Positions 44,732 through 57,009 of a DNA stretch of 64,000 nt are shown here, piece by piece. A program made the translations under genes and the position numbers. Location: contig NC_064623.1 in the NCBI RefSeq assembly GCF_023898315.1, forward strand, positions 21,783,640 through 21,847,639, in the 5' to 3' direction. Numbering within the stretch: position 1 is the first letter of the stretch; each line of letters begins with the position of its first letter. Source of the stretch: Schistocerca nitens. Its lineage: Eukaryota; Arthropoda; Insecta; Orthoptera; Acrididae. The notes beneath the pieces were generated by a model. The model was not told the DNA's origin. It did no database searches and worked only from the letters and a program-made list of their open reading frames with translations.

Positions 44732-44937
44732 CTACAGCGCGTGTAGAGGGCCAGTCCGTTCAGCGGCGAACATTTTCGACCCGTTGGTGTCCAGCCCGCC
44801 TTCCTCAGGAACCTCAAGACGCAGGGTGTGCTTTGCTCCATCAGGGAACAGAAGATACTTTGCATACTGCACGTGCATGCTGAGTGCCTCTGCTCGTTTG
44901 GAGATGTCCGTATCGGCGAAACTGGCAGGCCAGTAGC
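44732..44937 (-). other. Open minus-strand segment ending in a stop, cut by B2
   Basis: No stop for 66 codons up to the B2 insertion edge. It reads YWPASFADTDISKRAEALS, a middle part with KYLLFPDGAKHTLRLEVPEE, and ends PLHAL with TAG. Composition is protein-like, with no low complexity. There is no start codon on this side of B2 and no family is recognised. It could be a gene or mobile-element fragment truncated by B2. Confidence 0.3.
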
Positions 44938-44960
44938 TTTTTTTTTTGGATTGGGTTTAA

Positions 44961-44991
44961 GGGCGCTCAACTACTGAGGTCATTAGCGCCC
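44961..44991 (-). promoter_or_regulatory. Conserved 3' hairpin of B2
   Basis: GGGCGC pairs with GCGCCC around a 19-nt loop starting TAATGACC. Identical to B1 except one loop base (CAGTAG for CAGCAG). Confidence 0.75.
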
Positions 44992-45087
44992 AGCCACCGT
45001 TACAGCACATGTAATCTAGTAAAACTCAAGGGGAGAGGGGGACACCAGAAAGACCTGACAAAGATGCAGATAAAATAAGTAAAAAGG

Positions 45088-48000
45088 TTAGATGTCTTTG
45101 GACAAGCCAGTCAAAGTTATAAAACGCAGAACACGAGCAGCTGCTCGAGTGTCATCAGCTAAAACATCCGGTAAAGTAGATGGCAGGGACAGGACAACAC
45201 GAAATTGACTAAAACGGGGACACGACAATAAAACATGGCGCACTGTTAAGGCCTGTCCACAAGGGCACTGCAGGGCTGGGTCACCGGAGAGCAGGTAGCA
45301 GTGGCTAAACCGGCAATGCCCAATCCGCAGCCTGGTCAGAAGGACCTCCTCGCGCCGAGATGGTCGGAAGGATGTTGCCCAAGGAGTTGGGAGCGGTTTT
45401 ACTGCCCGGAGCTTGTTTCCTTGGAGGGATGACCAAGCATCCCACCACAACGACACAAGCCTCTTGCATACATCCCCCGAACGTCGGATGACGGGACACA
45501 ATGGGAGGCTGGCCGAGGCAGGAGGACTGCAGCCTTGGCTGCAGCATCCGCAGCCTCATTCCCAGGCACTCCTACATGTCCGGGGACCCACAGAAAGCTG
45601 ACAGAACCACCATTATCAGCGAAAGAATGGAGGGACTGCTGTATCTGTTGAATCAAGGGATGGACCGGATAGGGAGCTCCAAGGCTCTGAAGAGCACTGA
45701 GTGAGTCAGAGCAGAGTACATACGATGAATGGCGGTGGCGGCGGGCATACTGAACGGCCTGATGGAGAGCAAAAAGCTCGGCCGTAAAGCTGGAACATTG
45801 GTCGAGGAGCCGGTATTTAAAGTTGGCGGCCCCGACGACAAAGGCACAGCCGACACCATCGTCAGTTTTGGAGCCATCGGTGTAAATAAAGGTGTGTCCG
45901 GCAAGTCCAGCACGAAGTTCGACAAACCGTGAGCAATACACTGCAGCCGGAGTACCCTCCTTCGGGAGTGAGCTGAGGTCGAGATAAATATGAACCGGAG
46001 CCTGGAGCCAAGGTGGTGTCGGGCTCTCACCCTCTCTGAAGGTGGTAGGGAGGGCAAAATCCAATTGTCGAAGCAAGCGACGGAAGCGGACTCCGGGGGG
46101 CAGCAGGGCAGACACATACAACCCGTACTGACGATCGAGAGAATCGGCGAAGAAGGACTTGTAAGAGGGGTGGTCGGGCATAGACAACAGCCGGCAGGCA
46201 TACCGACACAGCAGTACGTCGCGCCGGTAGGTCAATGGTAACTTGGCAGCTTCAGCATAAAGACTCTCGACAGGACTAGTGTAGAAGGCTCCGGTCGCAA
46301 GACGTATCCCCCGATGGTGGATGGAGTTGAGCCGGCGTAAGAGGGATGGCCGAGCGGACGAGTAGACGAAGCTCCCATAATCCAGCTTCGATCGGACTAT
46401 GGACCGATACAAGCGAAGTAGGACAGTGCGATCCGCTCCCCAAGATGAACCGCTAAGAACTCTGACATTAAGGGAACGTGTACATCGGACCGCCAAATAA
46501 GTGACATGTGGGGAGACCAACACAGTTTCCTGTCCAACGTGAGCCCTAGAAACTTAGTTGTTTCCACGAATGGCAGAACAACGGGACCGAGATGTAAGGA
46601 TGGCGGAAGGAACGCTTTATACCGCCAAAAGTTTATACAAACCGTCTTCTCTTCAGAGAACCGGAAGCTATTTGCCACGCTCCATGAGTAGAGGCTGTCG
46701 AGACAACGCTGGAGGCAGCGCTCCAGGTGGCATGTTCTCTGGGCACTGCAGTAGATCGCGAAGTCATCGACAACGAGAGAGCCTGAGACATTAGGTGGAA
46801 TGCAATCCATAATTGAATTGATCGCGATGGCAAAAAGGGCTACGCTCAAGACGGAGCCCTGAGGCACTCCGTTCTCCTGGAGGAAGACGTCGGACAATAC
46901 GGAACCCACACGTACCCTAAACGTTCGATCCGTTAAAAAGGAATCAATAAAAAGGGGCAGGCGACCGCGTAGGCCCCACCTGTGCATAGTGCGGAGGATA
47001 CCTCCTCTCCAACAGGTATCATAAGCCTTCTCCAAGTCGAAGAACACGGCTACCGTTTGGCGCCTTCGCAAAAAGTTGTTCATGATGAATGTCGACAAGG
47101 TCACAAGGTGGTCAACAGCGGAGCGGCGGCGACGAAAGCCGCATTGGACATTAGTAAGTAGCCGTCGAGATTCAAGAATCCAGACTAACCGAGCATTAAC
47201 CATGCGCTCCATCACCTTACACACACAGCTCGTAAGAGAAATGGGGCGGTAACTAGAAGGAAGGTGTCTATCCTTCCCGGGTTTGGGTATAGGAACAACA
47301 ACGGCGTCACGCCAACGCATGGGGACTTGACCTTCAGTCCAGACGCGATTGTAGGTACGAAGAAGGAAGCTTTTGCCCGCCGGAGAAAGGTGTGCCAGCA
47401 TCTGAACGTGAATGGCATCTGGCCCCGGAGCAGAGGACCGGGACAGTGCAAGCGCACGTTCGAGTTCCCGCATAGTAAAGGGGGCATTATAAGTTTCCAG
47501 ATTCAGCGAGTGGAAGGAAGGTCGCCGCGCCTCTTCTGCCTCTTTCCTGGGAAGGAAGGCAGGATGGTAATGGGCGGAGCTTGAAATCTCCGCGAAAAAG
47601 CGGCCAAAGGCGTTGGAGACAGCCACAGGATCAACAAGGACCTCATTACCGGAGGTCAGGCCAGGTACCGAGGAGTGGGCCTTAATGCCCGACAGCCGGC
47701 GCAGGCTACCCCAAACGACGGAAGAGGGAGTAAAACTGTTAAAGGAGCTTGTGAAAGAGGCCCAACAAGCTTTTTTGCTGTCTTTGATAACTCGACGGCA
47801 TTGCGCTCGGAGTCGTTTGTATTCAATACAATTCGCCAACGTAGGATGGCGGCGAAAGGTGCGTAAAGCACGTCGTCGAGCGCGGATAGCGTCCCTACAA
47901 GCCTCGTTCCACCAGGGGACAGAAACGCGACGTGAAGAAGTAGTAGTACGAGGAATGGAACGTTCGGCAGCGTTGATGATAACAGCCGTGAGGTATTCGA

Positions 48001-48769
48001 CCTGACTGTCACAACTGGGAAAATCGTGGTCCGGAAAGGTCGCCAGGGAGGAGTAAAGTCTCCAGTCAGCTTTCCGTATGTTCCAGCTCGAAGGACGGGG
48101 GGATGGGGTGTGGTGCAGGAGACGAACGACACAGGGGAAGTGGTCGCTCGAATAGGTGTCAGAAAGGACATACCACTCGAACCGACGGGCAAGAGTGGTA
48201 GAACAGATCGAGAGGTCCAAGTGGGAGTAGGTATGAGTGGAGTCCGAGAGGAAGGTCGGGGCGCCGGTATTGAGGCAGACAAGATTGAGATGGTTGAAGA
48301 CATCCGCCAAGAGTGAGCCTCGTTGACAGGATGCAGGAGAGCCCCAAAGGGGATGATGGGCATTGAAGTCGCCAAACAATAAGAACGGCGGGGGGAGCTG
48401 AACGATCAGGTGCATCATGTCAGCCCGACTAACAACAGATGACGGTCTAGTGTAGATGGTACAAACTGAAAAAGTAAAAGCAGAAAGAGTAATGCGGACA
48501 GCTATTGCTTGGAGTGGGGTGGTCAATGGGATGGGATGGTAGTAGACATCGTCCCGAATGAGCAACATGACCCCACCATGTGCCGGGGCACCGTCCCCAG
48601 GGGTGAGGTCATACCGCTCCGAGGTATAGTGGGTAAAGGCAATAAGGTCAGTCGGGCGCAACTTGGTTTCCTGGAGACCAAGGACGAGCGGACAGTGCAG
48701 GCGGAGGAGCAGTTGTAATTCCTCCCGATTAGATCGAATACCTCTTATGTTCCAATGAAACAACGCCAT
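45088..48769 (-). pseudogene. B2 ORF2, two frameshifts
   Basis: From the ATG at 48769 the frame is open for 790 codons through endonuclease and most of the reverse transcriptase: HWNIRG, LQETKL, GDFNAHHPLWGS, SDHFPCV, FFDLEKAYDT and GVPQGSVLS. The catalytic box is VVDD; B1 has FVDD. One extra G near 46510 shifts the frame. The next part (45399-46523) holds the thumb and RNase H, with IYTDGSK, AELFAL, CSDSLSAL and PGHVGVPGNEAAD. A missing C near 45477 shifts again into the C-terminal Cys-His part (45088-45501: CPCGQALTVRHVLLSC). It is only a few mutations from open. Confidence 0.9.
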
Positions 48770-48809
48770 CGCTAGTCAAAAAAAGGGAACGAAACGGGGG
48801 AAGAGCAGG

Positions 48810-50308
48810 TCACCTCGACGGCCGCGGAAGGCCAGGTTTCGAGGGAACAACGCTACAACCGGCGGGAGGCGGATCCTGTTCCATTGAGTCGTCGCCAGCT
48901 GCGGCCGCTGTCCCTGCTTGTGTAGGAGGGGCCGCATCATTTGCCGACGAAAGGCCGGCGGAGCGTCTGGCAGCAGAGCGCCCCGGTGAAACTGAGGACG
49001 GCCGGGAGCAGCGACTCACAGAGCGTCAGACGAAACGCGCCGGGGTGGAGAGGGGGATAGAGATTTCTTCTTGGAGGCCTTCTTGGAAGGCCGAGGAGGC
49101 ACAGGGATGGTGGGCTGGACCCGAAGAAGGTCCTCACGCGCGGGGTCCGTTTTGGAACGCCGGACCTCAGAAGCTGGGGTCCGGGACGTTTCCCCGATGG
49201 ACGCCTGAGAAGAGGAACGCTTCTCAGGTGGCGTGGGGGGAGGAGGAGGAGGAGGAAGGGTGGCCCCTGGGGCAGAGGGGGTGGGGGCCACGGGGGAGGA
49301 GGATTTGGAAGGGAGGGATTTGAGAGGCGGAGGCGGAGCCCCCTGATGGGCGGAGGAGGCGTAGGGGGGACAGGATAGGGGTGACGATACCGCGGAAGGA
49401 GTGGACACAACTGAGGCAAAAGAAGTAGTCAATGGCACGGGATGGAGGCGGTCATACTACTTCTTGGCCTCAGTATAGGAGAGCCGATCCAAAGTTTTGA
49501 TTTCTTGTATCTTCTTCTCCTTATGATAGGCAGGGTAGTCTGAGGATCTAGGCGAGTGGACGCCAGGACAATTAATGCACCGAGGTGGTGGGGTGCATGT
49601 ATGTTCCTCACGAAGAGGGCGGCCACAATCGCCACAAAGGGGCTCAGCCTCACACCGTGACGACATGTGCCCAAAACGCAAACACCTAAAACATCGCATA
49701 GGAGGCGGGACGTAGGGTCGCACGTCACACCGGTAGCACATCACCTTTACCTTCTCCGGGAGAACGTCCCCCTCGAAGGCGAGGATAAAGGCCCCAGTGT
49801 CAATGCGACGGTCTTTGGGGCCGCGCTGGACTCGCCGGACGAAATGCACGCCTCGGCGCTCCAGGTTGGCCCTGAGCTCCTCATCAGATTGTAGCAGGAG
49901 GTCACGATGAAAAATCACCCCCTGCGTCCTATTTAGTGCCAGATGTGGGACAATGGATACTGGGATGCCCCCTAGGCGGTCGCACGCCTGGAGCGCCGCC
50001 GACTGTGTGGCGGAGGTGGTCTTGATAAGAACGGACCCTGAACGCATCTTGCTGAGAGCCTCGATTTCCCCAAAGACGTCCTCAATGTGCTGAACAAAGA
50101 ACATGGGCTTGGAGGTGGCGAATGTCCCCCCATCGGTTCGAGAACAGACCAAATAGCGGGGGAAGTACTTCGCCCCAAGCCGGCGGGCCTGTCCCTCCTC
50201 CCATGGAGTGGCCAAGGGGGAAAGGGCAGGAGAACCAGGACTTGAAACAGTACCTTTTCTTTTGAAAGACTCTGCCGCAGAGCGACCCTATACGTGTTGA
50301 CGTTTCAT
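48810..50308 (-). pseudogene. B2 ORF1 (zinc-knuckle protein), interrupted
   Basis: The ATG at 50308 is followed five codons later by a stop (MKRQHV then TAG); B1 has Ser there. The frame from 50215 to 49457 is open and includes KVMCYRCDVRPYVPPPMRC, CFRCLRFGHMSSRC, CGDCGRPLREEHTC and CINCPGVHSPRSSDY, where the last Cys of the third knuckle is Tyr. A stop cuts it at AKK, where B1 reads KKYDRLHP. The Ser/Pro-rich tail continues at 49016-49438 and, after a 4-base deletion, at 48810-49019. Confidence 0.85.
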
Positions 50309-50844
50309 CTGCGAAACGTCCGCCCCGATACCACCCACTCCGACCAGGGGCTCTCCCCACGGGCGCCACCCAGCCGCAGCAAGAGCCACCTGGCAGGATG
50401 ACCATTGCCGGGAGTCCTGATGCCCCAAGGAGACGGGCATCTACTCCTTGGCCGACGTGGGGAGGGTGCAGCTCAGGTATCGGCAGTACGATCCCTGTGT
50501 TGTCAGGGGGCTACAACCTAGAGGGTACATGACGACCCCACCACAACGGGCTGGCTACCGTGCTGGATTTCTGGTGCCATGGAAAGTCCATCATGATCGC
50601 TGGGGCAGATGGAGATGTACTATGGGCGTAACTTGGACAACCCATCAGGCGTTTAGGCCCAATTGGAGGAATAGTGGGTATGGGTACAACGCCGGTGCAA
50701 TACTGAGTGCCAAGGTCTTAGAGCACTTAGGACCAGTGGTATACCACGTAAGGTGTCCTTCCCCAAAAGGCTCGTACTTCAGAAGAATTTTGAAAAATGT
50801 AGGTCAGACCCCAAGGGGGACCATCACATGAAAGGCCGAAACGG

Positions 50845-50925
50845 TTGAAACTCCTTTTAGTCACCTCGTACGACAGGCAGGAATACCTCGGGCCTATTCT
50901 TACCCCGGACCCGCAGGGGGGGAAG
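50845..50925 (-). promoter_or_regulatory. Family B/D shared 5'-terminal segment (B2 copy)
   Basis: Same 5' sequence as B1, reading CCCGAGGTATTCCTGCCTGT and then GAGGTGACTAAAAGGAG in transcription sense. Confidence 0.5.
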
Positions 50926-51119
50926 AGAGACACTAAAAACCCCAATCTAAAACCTTAGTCTAAAGGCCAGACCCAACACAAAAGAAACAGATTGAGCGAT
51001 AAAAACCCCCTGCATGAATAAAACTAAACTAATCCTGCCATGGCAGCGACATCCAATAAAAGTGCAGGCAGCATGAACATCTGCCTCAGCGCAGTTAAGA
51101 GCGGAAGGTCCAACGAAAT
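50926..51119 (-). pseudogene. D4, 3' piece: ORF2 C-terminal end and start of 3' UTR
   Basis: Third part of D4, cut off by A3. In transcription sense VVHISLD at the end of the piece right of A3 continues here as LPLLTALRQMFMLPALLLDV, then a stop and an A/C-rich 3' UTR. The 3' end is lost at the B2 junction. Confidence 0.7.
51108..51119. repeat. Target-site duplication of A3, left copy
   Basis: GTCCAACGAAAT, repeated at 56998-57009. Confidence 0.92.
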
Positions 51120-51137
51120 TTTTTTGTTATGGTTTTA

Positions 51138-51168
51138 GGGCGCAAAACTGCTACGGTTATTAGCACCC
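51138..51168 (-). promoter_or_regulatory. Conserved 3' hairpin of A3
   Basis: GGGTGC pairs with GCGCCC around a 19-nt loop starting TAATAACC (one base changed from TAATGACC). Confidence 0.7.
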
Positions 51169-51312
51169 CGTCTGTGACTTAGGAAAAGCTAAGAAACGAA
51201 ACTGGAAACCAGCAGCAATGGGAGCAAAACTGAAAAAAGTGGGGAAACTAAAAACAGAAGGAAAGCTTAAAAAACTACTATAGAAGGGGGTTGGTTGTCC
51301 CCAAAAATAGCT

Positions 51313-54300
51313 TCAAGTGACTGACATCTCACTGGCACTAATAAACTCGAGAACGCGATCAGCTGAGCGCGTGTCATCTGCTAAAATGGAACGTATCAGG
51401 CGACAGCTGTAGACGGGCGCGTAACGGAGTAAAATAGGGGCACTCAAAAGGTGTCTTACCGTCCACGGCTGAGAGCAGTGGGGACAGAGTGGGGGAGGAT
51501 CGCCACTTAAAAGATGTCGATGGCCAAAAAGACAGTGCCCTATCCGGAGTCTAGTTAAAATTACCTCCTCCCGACGACGCGTTAGAGAGGATGAGGTCCA
51601 AGCACAGGGAAGAGCTTTCACGTCCTGCAATTTATTATTAGGAAGTGTCGACCAATGTGCGTGCCATAAAATAACACGACATAAAACACTCCGTAGATCG
51701 GCGAAGGGAACAGTGCGAATAGCTGGCCAAAGAAGAGACCGCAGCCTTGGCTGCTATATCGGCCGCCTCATTTCCACAGATACCAACGTGTCCTGGGAGC
51801 CAGAGGAACGCCACAGCGACGCCCCCAAGTGCAGCAAGTGGAGGCAGTCCTGAATCCGGTGGACCAGAGGGTGGACAGCGTAGAGAGCTTTGAGGAGAGA
51901 GCTCAGAGAATCTGAACAGATAACATACTGCATCCGTTGATGGTGGCGGATGTAGTGGACAGCCTGGAGAACAGCGTAAAGCTCCGCAGTATAAACTGAA
52001 CACTGGTCGGGAAGCCGAAATTGATTTGGGGTGTCGCCAACAATATAGGCAAACCCCTATACCTAACGATGTTTTCGAGCCATCAGTGTAAATAAATGTG
52101 GCTTCCTTCATCTGTGCACAGACAGCAGCAAGTGCCCGACGATAAACAAGTGAAGGGGTGCCATCCTTGGGAAATTGACAAAGGTCACGGAGCAGGCAGA
52201 TCCGGGGACGGAGCCAAGCAGTGCTGTACCCCAAGTTGTCAAGAAGGTTTTAGGAAAGCGGAAGAAAAGAGAACGTAGCAGTTGACGGAAGCGGACTCCC
52301 AGTGGCAGTAGGGAGGAGAGGCGGCCTGCATACCCTACATCAAAGGAGGCGTCGAAAAAATGTCATGGGCTGGATTTGCAGGCATGGAAGACAGATGGCT
52401 AGCATAACTCAGAAGGACTGCTCGCCGATTGGACAGCGGAGGTTCATCAGTCTCAGCATAAAGGCTTTCCACAGGGCTGGTGTAAAAGGCTCCAGACACT
52501 AAACGTAATCCACGGTGGTGGATAGAGTCGAGACGCCTAAGAATAGACGGCCGAGCAGAGGAGTAGACTATGCTTCCATATTCCAATTTCGAGCGCACTA
52601 AGGCGCGATAGAGGCGGAGAAGGACAACTGTCTGCTCTCAGGAGGTACCATTCAGGACGAGGAGGGTGTTGAGCGATCGCAGACAGCGAGCCGAAAGATA
52701 GGAAACGTGGGAGGACCAGCACAGTTTTCTGTCAAACAGAAGACCCAAGAATTTAGCGACATCCGAAATCGGAAGGTTGACAGGTCCTAGATGTAAGGAG
52801 GGTGGAAGAAACTCCTTTCATCGCCAAAAATTAAAACAAACGGTTTCCGTGCTCCAAGACTGGAGGCAATCGAGACATCCTTGAAGACGACGTTCAAGAA
52901 GGCTGGTCCGTTGAGAGCTGGAGTAGATCGCAAAAACGTCCACAAAGAGGGAGCCCGAGACATCAGGAAGGAGACAATCCATAATTGGATTTATGGCAAT
53001 AGCAAACAGTACAACACTTAGCACGGAGCCCTGGGGTATCCCGTTTTCTTGGGAGAAAGTACGAGAGAGAGTAGTGTTCACCCGCACTATAAATGTGCAC
53101 TCTGCCATAAATTCGAAGAAAAAGGGGCAGCCGACCTCGAAAGCCCCAAAACAGTGTGCAGAGCATGCCTGTCCTCCAACATGTATCGTATGCTCTCTCC
53201 AGATCAAAAAATATTGCTGCTGTTTGGCGTTTCCGGAGAAAATTGTTCATGATATAAGTGGAGAGAGCAACAAAATGGTCAACTGCAGAACGATGCTTTC
53301 GGAATCCGCATTGGGCAGGTGTTAGACTGTGGGACTCCCGCCACCAAGCTAAACGGCAATTCACCATACGCTCCAAAACCTTACATACACTACTCGTGAG
53401 AGAAATGGGGCGATAGCTAGAGGGGAGATGTTTGTCCTTTCCAGGTTTCGGAACAGGAACGACGACAGCTTCCCGCCATCGTCTGGGAAAAGTACTGTCG
53501 GTCCAAATTCGATTATAAAGGCGAAGGAGGTAACACAGACTATGGTATGATAAATGCAGCAACATTTGGATGCGGATACCATCCGGTCCTGGAGCTGAGG
53601 AGCGAGAAGGAGAGAGTGCATGTTCGAGTTCCCGCATGGAGAAAACAGTATTATAGCTTTCGCGATTTTGAGAGGAGAAAGCAAGAGGTTGCACTTCCGC
53701 TGCACGTTTCTTCGGGAGAAATGCTGGCGGGTAATTTGAAGAGCTCGAAATCTCAGTGAAGTGTTGACCCAATGAGTTAGAAATTGCGACGGGGTCCACT
53801 AATGTATCATGCGCGACAGTGAGCCCAGAGACCGGGTTGAAACTAGGCGCACCAGATAACCGCCGAATCAGACTCCAAACTTCCGAGGAGGGAGTGAAGG
53901 TGTTAAATGAGCTAGTAAAGAAGTCCCAGCTTGCCTTCTTGCTATCGCCGAAGACGCGACGGCATCGCGCACGGAACTGCTTATAGCGGATACAGTTGGC
54001 CAAAGTAGGATGGTGACGGAAAATGCGAAGAGCACGTCGCCGCTCACGTATTGCGTCACGGCATGCCTCGTTCCACCAATGAACTGGGGGGCGCCAGGGC
54101 AATTCGGAGGTGCGAGGTATTGAACGTTATGCAGCTGTAATAATAACCTCTGTAATATGAGTGACATCGTCGACGCTAGGAAAGTGACTGTCATCGAATG
54201 TCGTCAGACACGAATAAAGTGTCCAATCGGGTTGGGCAAACTTCCAGCGTCTCGGGCGCATATATGGCAGTTGTGGCTGCAATCGAAGGACACATGGAAA

Positions 54301-54930
54301 GTGGTCACTCGAGTGTTTATCAGCAAGGGCGAACCATTCGAAGCGCCGAGCTAGCGGAACAGTACCGACCGCAAGGTCCAAATAAGAGAAATTTGTCGTG
54401 AAGGAAGACAAAAATGTACGGTCCCCAGTGTTGAGGCAAACAAGATCCGCTTGGTGGAAGACGTCTATTAACAGTGAGCCACGCTGACAAGGATGTGGAG
54501 ATCCCCAAAGCGGGTGGTGGGCATTGAAGTCCCCAACCAGCAAATAGGTGGGTGGAAGCCGACCAAGAACATGAAGGAGATCAGCTCGTGCCATTGGTGT
54601 GGACGATGGAATGTATACAGTACAAAGAGAGAAAGTCTATCCAGAAAGGAAAAGACTGACAGCGACTGCTTGGAAGAAAGTGTTTAAGGGCATTGGGTGA
54701 CAATGGAGAGTATCGTGGAGATGAATCATCAGTCCTCCATGTGCTGGAGTGCCTTCAATAGAGGGGAAATCAAATTGGACTGACTGAAAATGAGGGAAAA
54801 CAAAGCAGTCGTGGGGACACAGCTTTGTTTCCTGAAGACAGAAGATGACCGGCGAGTAGGGTCGTAAGAGGATCCTCAATTCATCCAGATTGGCTCGAAT
54901 GCCGCAGATATTCCAGTGGATAATGGACAT
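51313..54930 (-). pseudogene. A3 ORF2 remnant
   Basis: Aligns with the intact A2 ORF2. It starts MSIIHWNICGIRANLDELR at 54930. Endonuclease parts lie at 54127-54930, with GDFNAHHPLWGS and SDHFPC. The connector and reverse transcriptase lie at 52963-54102, with FFDLERAYDT. The catalytic box is FVDV in place of FVDD, so polymerase activity is lost. RNase H (51638-52234) keeps IYTDGSKTS and PGHVGICGNEAAD but is split by frameshifts. The C-terminal part (51313-51630) keeps CPHCSQPWTVRHLL. Confidence 0.88.
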
Positions 54931-54954
54931 GGGTGAACAGAAAATGAAGGAACG

Positions 54955-56337
54955 TGACCAAGGTTGCCGTAAACGACTGCTCAGATCGTGCGATCAACAG
55001 CGTGGAACGGCATTCAGCCGTTGACAGAAGATCCGAAGACAGAAGATCCATAGGTTGTTCAGGAGCAGCTCCTGCCACCAGTGATCAGCCAGTTGATCGG
55101 CCGCCAGCAGTGCGCCTCAGCGACACAGAAGACAGCAGGGCGGTTACCACCACGTGGTGCTGTAGATGAGACGCCGTGGCAGTGAAGGAGAGGAACTTTG
55201 TTTCTTATTAGCCTTCTTTGAAACAGGATGTTTAGATGAATGAGGAACCGATGGTTGTCAAGTTGGGGTACGTAAAAAAATCTTCACGAGTACGCTCTTT
55301 TTTGGAAATCCAGGTGTCTTACTTTTGGGCTCGAGATTTAGCAGAACCCGATGAAGGGTGAGCCATAGAGTGAGCAGGCGAAAGTGATGAGGTTGAACGG
55401 GCGATCTTTGCGCTGGCCGATCTGACAACCGTGGCACTTAAGGTCAGATCACAAGTCAGCATGGCCACCTCCTTTGTTGGTCGAGGAGAGCCAAGGGCAG
55501 TGCTGTATTTTCCTGTCCGAGGCACAGTGGGCTTTCGACTGGCGAATAATTTTCGAGCAGCAAAGGTCGACACCTTTTCCTTCACTGATTTCATGTATGA
55601 GCTTTTCGTCTATAAAAATGGGGCAATCTCTAGAGGAAGCAGCGTGGTCTCCCATACTGTTGATGCAACAAGGGGATGGAGGTGGACAAGCACCCTCATG
55701 GGCATCCTTGCCACACGTAACACATTTGGCCAGGTTGGAACAGGACTGGCTGGTGTGATTGAACCGCTGACACCGATAGCAATGCGTAGGGTTTGGGACG
55801 TAAGGGCGAACGGAAATTATCTCATAGCCTGCTTCGATTTTCAATTGGAGTTGAACTATCAGATGTCAAGACAGTACAGGTTGGAACAATGTTGTCAACC
55901 CTTTTCATGACTCGAACAGCCGTTACGCACTGGTCAGACAGGTAGTGTTGAATTTCCTAATTGGACAATCTGACGAGGGAGCGTGTATAAACAACTCCAC
56001 ATGAGGAATTTAAAGTGCGATGCGCTTCCACCCGGACAGGGAAAGTGTGGAGCAGTGAATTACGCAGCAATATTTGTGCCTGGACGGCACTGACTGTTTC
56101 TAACAACAAGGTGCCATTCTGTAATCTGGAACAAGATTTTACAGGACCTGCAATTGCGTCGACACCTTTCTAAATCATGAAAGGGTTGACCATGGAGAAG
56201 TCGTGACTTTCGTCAGACCGAAAAACAACGAACTGTGGCAACGACGGAAGAACTGTCAGTGGCTGAGACTCAGTGAACTTACACTTGTTTGCAGACATAG
56301 TGGAAGGTGAGGAAACCATAGCAGAAGTATCCCCCAT
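54955..56337 (-). pseudogene. A3 ORF1 remnant
   Basis: Starts MGDTSAMVSSPSTMSANK at 56337. The zinc-knuckle part (55449-55844) has CYRCQRFNHTSQSC, CVTCGKDAHEGAC and CINSMGDHAASSRDC, the third with Ser in place of the second Cys. Small deletions near 55850-56000 break the RNA-recognition region. Confidence 0.85.
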
Positions 56338-56997
56338 GATTACCGGCGTCTCCAATGGCGCTCTCCTCCCTTGTGGGGGCCCTCTGAGGGCTTCCCACCT
56401 TAGGTGATTGTTCACACCTCAGGTCACACCTCCCAAGAAACGGACGGAGGGATCAATCGGCATTTTCGGAAGGTATCAGCTCGGGTAATCACCCATCCCT
56501 GGGCCTGGCCGTTACCAGGGGGTATGTACGTGTCCTACCTGTCTACCCGGGGTGGGGAATTACGCGTTACCCCGTCACCGGCTACACATGGAAACGCGTG
56601 GGTCGGCCTTCAGACACTCACAGGGAGGAAAAAAGAGAAAGGGAAAACAAGGAAAGGGAAGGAGAGAGGTCTCAAACGCCTCAGTGGAGAAAAGGGTAAA
56701 GGGAAGAGGTAAGGAAAAGTGAAGGACAAAGGAAGGATGAAGACTTGCAAGCAGAGAAAACGAAGAATGTGTCACATTCTAGAGCATCCGTCTACGGACG
56801 TAGGCACGAAGCATACTCCCAGAGGGGGAGAAAGGGACGGAAAGAGGTGGAGGTGAGGGGGGAGGCGAAGATGGGGATGGGGAAGGATGCGGGAATGGTA
56901 GGTATGCAGCCTGGAAAGGAAGGAAGGCCACATTAGCTCAGGGGCCCGTGCTCACTACGCACGTATCCACAAAAGAGTTGTGGACCCCCTGGTGGGA

Positions 56998-57009
56998 GTC
57001 CAACGAAAT
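56998..57009. repeat. Target-site duplication of A3, right copy
   Basis: GTCCAACGAAAT, matching 51108-51119. Confidence 0.92.

Larger units (their letters stand above)
44938..50925 (-). mobile_element. B2: family B I-like retrotransposon, near-complete, inactive
   Basis: Minus-strand LINE of about 6.0 kb, closely similar to B1 throughout. The 3' end has an A-tail (44938-44947) and the conserved hairpin; the 5' end has the shared terminus and a G-run. ORF2 has two frameshifts; ORF1 has an early stop, another stop and a frameshift. No target duplication is visible: the left flank (GGCCAGTAGC) and right flank (AAGAGAGAC) do not match, so the insertion may have deleted target sequence. Confidence 0.92.
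51120..56997 (-). mobile_element. A3: family A retrotransposon inserted in D4, inactive
   Basis: Minus-strand LINE, about 5.88 kb, with a perfect 12-bp duplication. It has the 3' tail, hairpin, ORF2, ORF1 and 5' UTR, and ends exactly at the family A 5' hairpin. ORF1 and ORF2 are broken at many points. Confidence 0.95.

Noticed and set aside
44449..44970. 173-codon minus-strand frame
   Set aside because: Spans the Penelope terminal region and hammerhead on the opposite strand and runs into the B2 tail; a composite of unrelated sequences.
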